Below, piece by piece: positions 45,383-53,557 of a stretch of 64,000 bases of DNA. Numbering within the stretch: the first letter of the stretch is position 1; every line of letters begins with the position of its first letter. The translations under genes were made by a program, and so were the position numbers. The stretch spans positions 997,501 through 1,061,500 of the forward strand of contig NC_018016.1 in assembly GCF_000265465.1 (NCBI RefSeq), given 5' to 3'. The DNA is from Ornithobacterium rhinotracheale DSM 15997 (GTDB lineage Bacteria; Bacteroidota; Bacteroidia; Flavobacteriales; Weeksellaceae). Below the pieces are notes generated by a model. It saw only the letters and a program-made list of their open reading frames with translations, did not search any database and was not told the DNA's origin.

Positions 45383-46855
45383 TTAATTAATTGTGTAAGT
45401 CGTTCCGTCTTTGCCGTCTTTCAATTGGATACCCCCTTCTGCCAATTCATCACGAATTTGGTCTGAAGTTGCCCAATCTTTGTTTTCACGGGCTTTTTTT
45501 CTAATGTCGATTAAAAGCTTCATCGCGGTATCAAGTTGCCCAGCGTCTTCGCTTTGCGCTTCGTTTAGTTTTAAGCCTAAAACATCTTGGGTAAAGGCTC
45601 TGAACTTTTCAATCAATAAATCCTTATCGGCTTGAGTTAAAGTTTCTTTTCCGTCTTTTACTAAATTAATGAATTTCACGGCTTCGAACAATTGCGCAAT
45701 CAGCATAGGTGTGTTGAAATCGTCGTCCATTTTAGCATAAGACTCGGCTACCCATTCAGCGATGTTTAAGTTAGAAGTTTCGCTCACAGGCAATTGGTCT
45801 AGCACTTGATTGGCCTGCACCAAGCGCAAGAATCCTTTTTCTGCTGCCATAATCGCCTCGTTTGAAAGGTCTAGCACGCTGCGGTAGTGAGCTTGTAGCA
45901 TAAAGAAGCGCACAACCATCGGGTGAAACCCTTTTTCAAAAAATGGATTATCGCCAGAGAATAGCTCTTCTGGCAAAATGGTGTTTCCTGTGGATTTAGA
46001 CATTTTTTGCCCATTCATTGTGAGCATATTGGCATGCATCCAGTAGTGCACGGGCGTTTGCCCATCATTGGCGCTCCTAGCTTGGGCAATTTCGCACTCG
46101 TGGTGAGGGAATTTTAAATCCATTCCACCTCCGTGAATGTCAAAAGTATCGCCTAAATATTTGGTGCTCATCACGGTACACTCCAAATGCCAGCCTGGGA
46201 ATCCTATGCTCCAAGGCGAGGGCCAGCGCATGATGTGTTCAGGAGAAGCTTTTTTCCAAAGGGCAAAATCTTGTGGATTCTTTTTCTCTGACTGTCCGTC
46301 TAAGGCACGCGTGTTTGAAATCAAATCTTCGATGTCTCTCTTGCTGAGCTCTCCGTAAGAATGGCTTTCGTTGTATTTTTTAACATCAAAATAAATCGAA
46401 CCATTGCTCTCATAAGCAAAACCGTTGTCCAAAATCTTTTTGATGATTTCGATTTGCTCGATTAAATGTCCCGTAGCCGTAGGCTCAATGCTCGGCGGTA
46501 GGTTGTTGAACTGTTCAAGCACTCGGTGGAAATTTGTGGTATATTGTTGCACGATTTCCATAGGCTCAAGCTGTTCTAAACGGGCTTTTTTAGAGATTTT
46601 ATCTTCCCCCTCGTCGGCATCGTTTTCAAGGTGCCCCACATCGGTAATGTTACGCACATAGCGCACTTTGTAGCCAATGTGCTGAAGGTATCTAAAAACC
46701 ACATCAAAGGACATAAAAGTTCGCACATTTCCCAAGTGAACACTTGAGTAAACCGTAGGTCCGCAGACATACATGCCCACAAAATTAGGGTGAATGCTTA
46801 CGAATTTTTCTTTTTTGCCCGAGTGAGAGTCGTAGATTTTTAAATTATGATCCAT
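45383..46855 (-). CDS. cysS: Cysteinyl-tRNA synthetase
   Basis: Class I synthetase of 490 aa. It has the zinc/cysteine ligand Cys in [19 protein letters not shown], which includes the HLGN version of HIGH, then [24 protein letters not shown] (zinc ligands) and the KMSKS motif in [12 protein letters not shown]. The C-terminal anticodon region includes a DALR-type helix set. It lies 35 bp downstream of folE and is probably cotranscribed with it. Confidence 0.97.
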   Translation of the reverse strand: MDHNLKIYDSHSGKKEKFVSIHPNFVGMYVCGPTVYSSVHLGNVRTFMSFDVVFRYLQHIGYKVRYVRNITDVGHLENDADEGEDKISKKARLEQLEPMEIVQQYTTNFHRVLEQFNNLPPSIEPTATGHLIEQIEIIKKILDNGFAYESNGSIYFDVKKYNESHSYGELSKRDIEDLISNTRALDGQSEKKNPQDFALWKKASPEHIMRWPSPWSIGFPGWHLECTVMSTKYLGDTFDIHGGGMDLKFPHHECEIAQARSANDGQTPVHYWMHANMLTMNGQKMSKSTGNTILPEELFSGDNPFFEKGFHPMVVRFFMLQAHYRSVLDLSNEAIMAAEKGFLRLVQANQVLDQLPVSETSNLNIAEWVAESYAKMDDDFNTPMLIAQLFEAVKFINLVKDGKETLTQADKDLLIEKFRAFTQDVLGLKLNEAQSEDAGQLDTAMKLLIDIRKKARENKDWATSDQIRDELAEGGIQLKDGKDGTTYTIN

Positions 46856-46890
46856 TCGGTTTGTTTTAATTATTTAAGTTGAAGGAAAGA

Positions 46891-47577
46891 TTAAACATTA
46901 AATCTAGTTTCCATTCCTATGTATTTAAGGAACTCGGCACGCGTTGTTGGATTGGTTTTAAACGCTCCGCCCAATTCTGCTGTTACGGTGCTACTTTCAA
47001 TATCACGGATTCCGCGAGAGTTCACGCACAGGTGTTTTGCGTCGATCACGCAAGCCACATCTTTGGTGCCAAGTGCTTCTTGCATCGCACGCACGATTTG
47101 CATGGTCAAGCGTTCTTGCACTTGTGGGCGTTTGGCGTAATAATCCACAATTCGGTTGATTTTGGAAAGCCCCACCACGCTACCTTTAGAGATATATGCC
47201 ACATGCGCACGCCCCACGATAGGCAAAAAGTGGTGCTCACAAGTAGAATATACCACAATGTCCTTTTCCACAAGCATTTGGTTGTATTGGTACTTGTTTT
47301 CAAAAGTAGACATTTTAGGTTTGCGTTCTGGGCTTAATCCGCCAAAAATCTCTTTTACAAACATTTTTGCCACACGGCGAGGCGTGCCCTTTAAGCTATC
47401 ATCTGTCATGTCTAGCCCAAGCGTCTGCATGATTTGGTGAAAATTCTCCTCAATAGAGGCGATTTTTTGCTCATCTGGCAAGGCAAAAGCATCGTCTCTT
47501 AGGGGCGTTTCGTGATTGCCGGGAATGTGCCCGTCGCCCATATCTTCGTACAACTCATCTAGGTTGTTGTGTGCCAT
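46891..47577 (-). CDS. folE: GTP cyclohydrolase I
   Basis: First enzyme of tetrahydrofolate (and pterin) synthesis, 228 aa. It shows the zinc-binding STCEHHFLPIVGRAHVAYI block (Cys and His ligands), LSKINRIVDYYAKRPQVQERLT, and the catalytic CVIDAKHLCVNSRG with His and the second zinc Cys. About 50 N-terminal residues precede the conserved core. First gene of a probable folE-cysS unit. Confidence 0.96.
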   Translation of the reverse strand: MAHNNLDELYEDMGDGHIPGNHETPLRDDAFALPDEQKIASIEENFHQIMQTLGLDMTDDSLKGTPRRVAKMFVKEIFGGLSPERKPKMSTFENKYQYNQMLVEKDIVVYSTCEHHFLPIVGRAHVAYISKGSVVGLSKINRIVDYYAKRPQVQERLTMQIVRAMQEALGTKDVACVIDAKHLCVNSRGIRDIESSTVTAELGGAFKTNPTTRAEFLKYIGMETRFNV

Positions 47578-47703
47578 AATCTTTCAAAAATTTCTACAAA
47601 GTTAAAGATTAATTTTGAGAGCGCAAGTAAAAAGCATGGCTAGCACCTTGAAAGTTTTATAGTAAAAATTGTAGGAAACTCTATTCAAAATCTAAACAAT
47701 TGC

Positions 47704-47711
47704 TATATTTG
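47704..47711 (+). promoter_or_regulatory. -7 box of leader RNA, cassette copy 2
   Basis: TATATTTG matches TAnnTTTG at the point where similarity to copy 1 begins. No clear -33 element was seen. Confidence 0.5.
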
Positions 47712-47798
47712 CCACAATTCTATGAAACAGCGTGTGCAACATATAATGAATTATGATAAGTTTAACAACTTTTTCTTGCCTAGTTCAAGAAAAAGCGT

Positions 47799-47837
<39 letters not shown>

Positions 47838-48176
47838 TATATACCTTATAATATAGTTTGTCTATTTGCTTGTGCAAATGCTTCTTTCCTTTATTTAAAA
47901 ACCAAAAATATTGTTGCTAGTTTGTTGCTAGCTATACTATATTGTATAAAGAGAATAAAGCCAAAGTTCCGTTTAGGAGCATTGGCTTTATGTTTATCTA
48001 AAAATAAATGTTTTTGCAGTGCCCTACACTGTAAAATACTTTTTTTCATATACTCTCGTGGAACGCGCTTCCTAGTAGAATGTTTTTTTTCATACTTAAT
48101 TTTTCTAGCGAAACCGTTAGGAAAGTTGTTATGTAGAGTTCGCTATGAGAATAGCCGACAATCGTTTTTAAGTTTT

Positions 48177-48220
48177 AGCCTTGCTGTGGTATGCCCCTAA
48201 TGCCATGGTAAGGCTTTTTT
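48177..48220 (+). terminator. Terminator ending leader RNA, copy 2
   Basis: AGCCTTGCTGTGG pairs with CCATGGTAAGGCT and is followed by six T, matching 33878-33923. Confidence 0.75.
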
Positions 48221-48275
48221 GTTGAAAGTAGCACAGCTTTACAGCTGTAAAAAATATATAAAAGAGAAGTTCTTT

Positions 48276-48610
48276 GGGATTTTGTATAGTGCTAGTGTTT
48301 TCTTTCTTGTTCTTTTGGCTTGACCCAAAGTCTTGCGAAGACTTGGAGCAAGAGTATGTGAAACGAAAAAGTCAAGAGCGAAGGCAGCGGTTTGCCTAAC
48401 GGCACGGGGTTCGCCTCCGCTATTTGAAAGCTTAGGCTTTCAAGTTCGCTATGGAGGCTCTCCCTAAACCTGCCTTCACTCACCCTGCGTGCGCAAAGGT
48501 TCACCCGCTCAAACAAAGCGAAGCGTTAATGAGCAGGTGCATGGGCGGAGTTAATTCTCCTCTCACATAGTTGAATTAGCCCTGCAAAAGGAAACACTAT
48601 ACAAAATCCC
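48276..48610. mobile_element. 335-bp inverted-repeat element (MITE-like)
   Basis: GGGATTTTGTATAGTG at 48276-48291 and its exact complement at 48595-48610 flank a GC-richer segment. The arms continue inward imperfectly (AGTGTTTTCTTT against AAAGGAAACACT) after a 6-nt bulge. Inside is a strong hairpin (GCCTCC...TTGAAAGC-TTAG-GCTTTCAA...GGAGGC). No transposase gene and no clear target duplication were seen. It lies between leader copy 2 and surface gene 3. Part of the segment resembles 37440-37520. Confidence 0.5.
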
Positions 48611-48674
48611 GTGTGATATAAAGAAAAATAAAAAGTAATAAATCATAAAGTTTAATTTTAAAAAAGTAAAAAAG

Positions 48675-50486
48675 ATGAAGAAAAGATTTTATCTTCTAGG
48701 AATGTTGCTGGCAGGCGGTGTAGCCCTTGCGCAGCAAGATGCAGAGGGGCGCGTTGGTATCAATACCGATGCACCAGAGGCGAGTTTAGACATTTCCCGA
48801 AATGAGGAATTGTTGAGAAAGAATAGCACACAGCCCCAAGGGGTATCGTTCCCCAATTTTAGTACGGAACAGCGTGCTAAGTTTGAAAACCCTAAGGTGG
48901 GTACAATGATTTTTAATACTACTAAACAATGTTTAGAGATGTATTTTGGGTTGAAAGGTGGTCGAGCCCATTGGGATTGTATTCCGAATGCGACGAGTGC
49001 ACAGTCCCAAAATGTGGCGATAGTGCCAGCGGGCTTTGAAGGGACTTATATCGCAGGTATCCCCTTTTCTGGAGGCAATAAAGTAAAGTTTGAGTTGCAA
49101 AACAATGGTTTTTCTCCCATTAGCAATGTGAATTTTGCCAGTGCTGTGAGCTTGCAGAACGGCGGCGCCAGCATTGGTATCAAAGGCGGAGAAAATAAAA
49201 GTATCAGCCTACAAGCAGGGAGCAAAACCACGCTAAGCTACACCCTTACAGGCACCCCAGAAGAGGGTGTGCTGATGGCAAACTTTAATCATTTAGGATT
49301 GACGGCAGACCAGCAAGCCCAAGTAGGTTTAGGTTCTGCAAGTGTTGCGAACAAAGACAATTACACGGTATCTTTGTATTACCAGCCTACCAATACCGTT
49401 GTTCCAGGGAAAATAAACAACGGAGCAGAAAAAGTAACGATAAAAATCCCATATACCAATGGGAAAGGCTCGTATAATGCTGTAAACATTAATAACATAA
49501 GAACCGCACCAGGGCAAGGTGGCGATGTAAACGATTTAAGCCTTTCTATCCCTGCGGGTAATTTTGGAGTGCAAGGCGAGCTTACCGCCACGATAAATGT
49601 AGACGGCGACGGCGAGTATTTAGTAAAGCAAATGGCACCTGGCGAGCAATATACCATTGCTACCTTCCCTATTGATATGAATGGTACACGTTACGATGTT
49701 GTATTAAAAGGTATAGGTGGTATCCCAGACCGATGCTTTGGCAAAACGACATTTGACTGTGTAGGCTATGGCGCGAAAGTAAAAGAGCATGAATTTATCT
49801 ATGTGCCAATAGAAGGACCAGACGGCAGAACATGGCTTAACAACAACTTAGGGGCAGAGTATGCGAGAGTGGGTTCTCCGTATTTTAACCCAGTTCAGCA
49901 AGCCACCAGCAAAACGGACTGGAAGGCTTATGGTTCTCTTTTCCAGTGGCAGCGTAATCCAGATGGTCATGAGTTGATAAATTGGTCAAGCTCAACCAGT
50001 GGTACGCCGAAATACACTGGTACAGGTTCTATCTCTACTTGGTGGACTAATGCAGGGACTAATATGTTTATCAGATATAATGATCCGCCTTATTCATGGG
50101 TTAATTCTTCGTTAAATTCAAATTCATCTAAGTGGAATTTATGGAAGCCTAAGGGTTCCACCAACCCGTGTCCGTCTGGTTATCATGTTCCTACGCATAA
50201 AGAGCAGGTGGCGTTGCATGATGTGATTACAGGTAAGTCTAACGACGTGAATGTGATATGGAATTCTGAGATGTGGGACGAATTCGGATTACGTCTTCCT
50301 GCGGCCGGTTCACGATATAACAACTTTGGCGCTATCGAAGAAACGAGTACCCTCGGTGATTACTGGAGCAGTGACGGTAGAAAGGACCTTGGTGTATGGA
50401 GCATATACTTTAAAAGGAACATGAGCTTTGCGGGGAACAGTGGTGATCGGGCGCATGGTCATAGCGTTCGCTGCATCAAGGATTAA
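48675..50486 (+). CDS. Secreted surface protein 3: shared stalk with FISUMP domain
   Basis: A 603-aa paralogue of the genes at 33988 and 35622. A signal peptide (MLLAGGVALA) is followed by GRVGINTDAPEASLDI, KVGTMIFNTTKQCLEMYFGL, the shared middle (AGFEGTYIAGIP, IPYTNGKGSYNAVNI) and a C-terminal FISUMP domain: WLNNNLGAEYA, CPSGYHVPTHKEQ, LRLPAAGSRYNN, LGDYWSS, HGHSVRCIKD. The last 65 codons (50289-50483) are richer in G+C and resemble variable regions of retroelement-diversified lectin-fold proteins. A reverse transcriptase lies 510 bp downstream. The conserved GCCTGCAAAG-type terminator follows. Confidence 0.82.
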   Translation: MKKRFYLLGMLLAGGVALAQQDAEGRVGINTDAPEASLDISRNEELLRKNSTQPQGVSFPNFSTEQRAKFENPKVGTMIFNTTKQCLEMYFGLKGGRAHWDCIPNATSAQSQNVAIVPAGFEGTYIAGIPFSGGNKVKFELQNNGFSPISNVNFASAVSLQNGGASIGIKGGENKSISLQAGSKTTLSYTLTGTPEEGVLMANFNHLGLTADQQAQVGLGSASVANKDNYTVSLYYQPTNTVVPGKINNGAEKVTIKIPYTNGKGSYNAVNINNIRTAPGQGGDVNDLSLSIPAGNFGVQGELTATINVDGDGEYLVKQMAPGEQYTIATFPIDMNGTRYDVVLKGIGGIPDRCFGKTTFDCVGYGAKVKEHEFIYVPIEGPDGRTWLNNNLGAEYARVGSPYFNPVQQATSKTDWKAYGSLFQWQRNPDGHELINWSSSTSGTPKYTGTGSISTWWTNAGTNMFIRYNDPPYSWVNSSLNSNSSKWNLWKPKGSTNPCPSGYHVPTHKEQVALHDVITGKSNDVNVIWNSEMWDEFGLRLPAAGSRYNNFGAIEETSTLGDYWSSDGRKDLGVWSIYFKRNMSFAGNSGDRAHGHSVRCIKD

Positions 50487-50637
50487 GCGTGCGTTCACAG
50501 CGGTTTGCCGCCAGCCCGCTTAAGCTTGTAAGTAAAAAACAGGCGGGTAAGGCTAAGTATGGCGGTAACCCTATAGGGTAACATAATGTAACCCTATGGG
50601 TTCGCTAAAAAAGGTACAAACTAACCACCATACCCCC

Positions 50638-50680
50638 AAAAGCCTGCAAAGGCTTATCTATAAAGACTTTGTAGGCTTTT
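50638..50680 (+). terminator. Terminator after surface protein 3
   Basis: AAAAGCCTGCAAAG pairs with CTTTGTAGGCTTTT, conserved with the other two surface genes. Confidence 0.8.
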
Positions 50681-50702
50681 ATAATTAATAAAATAAACTA
50701 AC

Positions 50703-50959
50703 TAACCCGTAGTGCATTATAAAAAAGGTTGCTCATGTGACGGAAGAATAGTGAATTTTACTGGTTTTCAATTAAATAAAATTACAAGCCGCCTAGGGAC
50801 AAGTTGCAATTTTATTTTTATCTAAAATTGAAAGGCGCGTTTGCAGCGAAGAAAACGAAAATTTTTCCTTTCTTTGGGAATATTGGCGAAAATGATCTTC
50901 CTGATTATCATTCAATATCACAATAAATTAATCTCATTTGGATAATGCACTACGGGTTA
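50703..50959. mobile_element. 257-bp inverted-repeat element upstream of the reverse transcriptase
   Basis: TAACCCGTAGTGCATTAT at 50703-50720 and its perfect complement at 50942-50959 bound the element. AACT occurs directly outside both 17-bp inner arms (50700-50703 and 50959-50962), as a 4-bp target duplication would. Inside, AAATAAAATTACAA and TTGCAATTTTATTT form a near-perfect hairpin. No coding frame. It may be a MITE. It ends 37 bp before the reverse transcriptase start, where retron-type RNAs also lie. Confidence 0.6.
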
Positions 50960-50996
50960 ACTAATATTTTAAAAATAGTAAAAAAACTAAGACATT

Positions 50997-52139
50997 ATGC
51001 CTAAAATCTTCCGCAAACCCGCTCCCTATATGGTGTTGCCCCACGGAGATCCTATAAAAGAGGGCGGAGGGGTACTTCGCCAATATTTTGCAAAACTCAT
51101 GGCAAAAAGGCTTCCTACAGTGTGCTATCAAGGCTTTAAGCATGGGGATATTCCGCATTATATACAGCAACATAAGAAACAATACCCTTATTTCTTAAAA
51201 GTAGATATTGCAAAGTTTTATCCTTCGCTATCCCATCACCATCTTATGGTGGAAGCTCAACTAGCTTATAAAAATCTGATAGGATTAAGTTATGTTCCTA
51301 AGAATTTTAAAACGGCAGTTTTACCTTTGTTACATCATTTTTTTCAGACTTTGCCCACAGAGGCTTATGGGCTTCCACTGAATAGTGGAATGGCAAAAGC
51401 ACTGGCTCCACTCATTTATGTGAATTACTTATTGCCACTTAAGAAGCAATCTCAGTGTAAGTTTATAGCCTATGCAGATGATTTGGTGTTTTTATGTATG
51501 AGTAGGGAGAAGTGTGAGGAAATTTACAACTCTTTCATTAATTATTTATACCATATGGAATTGCGTATTAATGTAGAAAAAGTACAGCAAGGCAGATTTT
51601 CAAAAGACACCTTAGATTTCTGTGGCTATCGCTTTTCGGGCGGTTATGTGTCTATTTCCCCATGGAAGATAGAAGATTTTAAAAATAAGATAAAAGAACA
51701 GAGTCAGAAGTTTTTAAGGACGAAGAAAAAATGGGAAGAACGCTCGTTTATAAAAAGTCTAAATGCAAAAGTGAATGGGTTTGGACACTATTATAAATAT
51801 GCCAATGTACATAGTTTATTTGAGCGATTAGATGCCTTTATTCGGCAGAATATTCGTAAAACCTACAAAAGTTTAGGATTGGCAATGCCTACCCTATCAA
51901 CAATGCGAAAGTTAGGCTTAAGAAGTTTAGTAGACATTTTTAGAGGAGAGAAACAAGGCTTAATAAGCAAGCCAAAGTACCAAGACTATAAAGAAACACA
52001 ACGACATACAAGTAAACAGAGTATGAGTTTGCTTGTTACTTATATAGAAAAACTGATACACCAACAAAGTGAAATAATCGCTCAGCTAAAAAGTGTGAAT
52101 AAACAACAGCAAGAGATGATAAACTTACTGAGTATATAA
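50997..52139 (+). CDS. Reverse transcriptase, unclassified group
   Basis: A 380-aa RNA-directed DNA polymerase. The catalytic motifs are FLKVDIAKFYPSLSHHHLM (Asp about 70) and FIAYADDLVFL (YADD 159-162), then the thumb-side LRINVEKVQQG and LDFCGYRFSGG. The motif between them is GLPLNSGMAKALAPL (125-139), not the SQ form of diversity-generating retroelements nor the usual group II intron QGxxxSP. A maturase-like FGHYYKYANVHSLFERLDAFI block (about 260-282) and a C-terminal coiled coil (QQSEIIAQLKSVNKQQQEMI) follow. It lies between surface protein 3 and an HU-HIG gene. Function unknown. Confidence 0.85.
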   Translation: MPKIFRKPAPYMVLPHGDPIKEGGGVLRQYFAKLMAKRLPTVCYQGFKHGDIPHYIQQHKKQYPYFLKVDIAKFYPSLSHHHLMVEAQLAYKNLIGLSYVPKNFKTAVLPLLHHFFQTLPTEAYGLPLNSGMAKALAPLIYVNYLLPLKKQSQCKFIAYADDLVFLCMSREKCEEIYNSFINYLYHMELRINVEKVQQGRFSKDTLDFCGYRFSGGYVSISPWKIEDFKNKIKEQSQKFLRTKKKWEERSFIKSLNAKVNGFGHYYKYANVHSLFERLDAFIRQNIRKTYKSLGLAMPTLSTMRKLGLRSLVDIFRGEKQGLISKPKYQDYKETQRHTSKQSMSLLVTYIEKLIHQQSEIIAQLKSVNKQQQEMINLLSI

Positions 52140-52290
52140 GTTCACTGCTCAAAGACGCACGCACAAACGAAGTGGCGATGTGTTGTCACCTTGAACATGT
52201 TTAGCTCCGCTGAATCTTTGATTTCAGGGTCTCACGCAGAGAGCCTTAAGTAATATAAACAAACAATTATAAATAGAAAAAACAAAAAAA

Positions 52291-52659
52291 ATGAAATACA
52301 AATTAGTACAAAAAGCCAATCCGCAAGATAAGAGCAAAAAATGGTATGCCAATGCGGTAAATGCCGGCACCGTTAGCCAGCGTGCGGTAGCAAAAAACAT
52401 TGCCGAAAAATCCTCGCTCACAGTAGGAGATATTGCCAATGTAATCGAAAACTTATTAGAAGAAATGCCCAAAGAGCTCATCGAGGGCAAGAGTGTAAAG
52501 TTAGGCGATTTTGGTACTTTTCGCCTTTCGCTAAGCAGTGAGGGCGTAGGCAATGAGAAAGACTTTAATGCCACTAAAATCAAAGGTGCTAAAGTCATCT
52601 TTACCCCAGGGGTAGCGCTTAAAAAGGCGTTGAGCGACATTAAATATGAGCGAGAATAA
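52291..52659 (+). CDS. HU-HIG family DNA-binding protein
   Basis: A 122-aa histone-like protein of the Bacteroidota HU-related (HU_rel/HIG) type. It starts MKYKLVQKANPQDKSKKWYANAV, then the helical SLTVGDIANVIENLLEEMPKEL, the VKLGDFGTFRLSLSSEG beta-saddle and VIFTPGVALKKALSDIK. It probably bends or coats DNA. It is the intact paralogue of the truncated copy at 37534. It lies 151 bp after the reverse transcriptase; that gap has a short repeat-like stretch resembling common Bacteroidota intergenic repeats (about 52185-52245). Confidence 0.9.
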   Translation: MKYKLVQKANPQDKSKKWYANAVNAGTVSQRAVAKNIAEKSSLTVGDIANVIENLLEEMPKELIEGKSVKLGDFGTFRLSLSSEGVGNEKDFNATKIKGAKVIFTPGVALKKALSDIKYERE

Positions 52660-52687
52660 GCCGAAGTTTATTCATTATTTCATCTCC

Positions 52688-52717
52688 AAAACAGAGGCAC
52701 TAAAAGCCTCTGTTTTT
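52688..52717 (+). terminator. Terminator after HU-HIG gene
   Basis: AAAACAGAGGC...GCCTCTGTTTT followed by T. It matches the hairpin after the truncated copy. Confidence 0.8.
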
Positions 52718-52782
52718 TTATGTTTTTAGCCTAAAAAAAGCGCTGTTGTAATCCGCTGATAATAAGCGCCCTGCAAGGGCAT

Positions 52783-52861
52783 AAATTTCCGTGCGCATCC
52801 AGCAAAATTTCTGTGCGCATCGCGATAGATTTCTGTGCGCATGGAAACTCAGCGCGATGCG
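52783..52861. repeat. Short direct repeats and hairpin in the cassette 3' flank
   Basis: Three near-identical ATTTCTGTGCGCAT-type units are followed by CGCGATGCG, which pairs with CGCATCGCG at 52816-52824. The surrounding 52720-52975 has no gene. Its first part resembles the flank of the truncated HU gene, so the duplication extends beyond the HU genes. Confidence 0.6.
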
Positions 52862-52979
52862 TATTTGTGTGTCAAGTTCAGTGGGGGCTTTTTGCTAGTA
52901 ACCTTTGTGTCTCTTGGGGTATAAATGCTTTAGAGCTAGCTTTTTGTTCGTAGCTTGGAGGAATAAAAATTAAACATAA

Positions 52980-53011
52980 TTTGCTGAAAATAAAAACATT
53001 TTGTACCTTTG
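52980..53011 (+). promoter_or_regulatory. Promoter of the rimP-nusA-infB operon
   Basis: TTTG at 52980-52983, a 20-bp spacer and TACCTTTG at 53004-53011, about 67 bp before rimP. A hairpin-like leader (GAAGAGC...) follows. Confidence 0.75.
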
Positions 53012-53077
53012 CCCTGTTTTTAGGGAAGAAAATACCGAAGAGCATCTATTACAGAGGCTCTTTTTTTGTACTAAATT

Positions 53078-53539
53078 ATGAAAGAAAAAGTAGAAAAATT
53101 ACTCACCGAAGCCATTGCAGAAAATCCAGCTTTGTTTTTAGTAGACTGGAGCATAGACGCCCAAAACCAAATTCAAGTGTTGGTAGATGGTGATGAGGGA
53201 TTACCCATGGAAGAGGTGGTGCGCATAAGCCGCCATATAGAGCATAATTTGGATCGCGAGGCAGAAGATTTTGCGCTTATGGTGTCGTCGCCAGGGGTGG
53301 ACTATCCTTTGCAGAGCGAAAGACAATTCAAGAAAAATATAGGTAGATTACTCAAAGTGAAAACCGAAAGCCAAGGCGAAATCAAAGCACGCCTTGAAGA
53401 GGTGAACGAAGAGGGAATCACACTGACTTGGAAACAGCGCGAAAAGAAACCCGTGGGAAAAGGCAAGCACACGGTGGAAAAAGTAGAGAAAATCCCGTTT
53501 GGGGACATTAAAAAAGCAGTCGTACAAATAGAAATTTAA
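53078..53539 (+). CDS. rimP: Ribosome maturation factor RimP
   Basis: A 153-aa protein needed for 30S subunit maturation. The N-terminal domain contains LFLVDWSIDAQNQIQVLVDGDEG, EEVVRISRHIEHNLDRE and the family motif FALMVSSPGVDYPLQ. The C-terminal SH3-like domain (IGRLLKVKTESQG, IPFGDIKKAVVQIEI) follows. The position directly upstream of nusA is the conserved bacterial arrangement. Confidence 0.95.
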   Translation: MKEKVEKLLTEAIAENPALFLVDWSIDAQNQIQVLVDGDEGLPMEEVVRISRHIEHNLDREAEDFALMVSSPGVDYPLQSERQFKKNIGRLLKVKTESQGEIKARLEEVNEEGITLTWKQREKKPVGKGKHTVEKVEKIPFGDIKKAVVQIEI

Positions 53540-53557
53540 AAAAATAAAGATAAAAAC

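Noticed and set aside
48292-48516. 74-codon minus-strand gene inside the 335-bp element
   Set aside because: The frame runs through the inverted-repeat hairpin and shows no recognisable domain; it is probably incidental.
50997-52139. Group II intron-encoded protein
   Set aside because: No domain V/VI-like intron RNA or interrupted gene was seen around it, and the chain lacks an HNH endonuclease end.
52185-52245. Insertion-sequence end after the reverse transcriptase
   Set aside because: It resembles a degenerate common intergenic repeat, but there is no transposase, no paired inverted end and no target duplication.
50487-53077. DGR template repeat near the reverse transcriptase
   Set aside because: I looked for a near-copy of 50289-50483 in the gaps on both sides of the reverse transcriptase and HU gene and in the 48.2-48.7 kb gap, and saw none.
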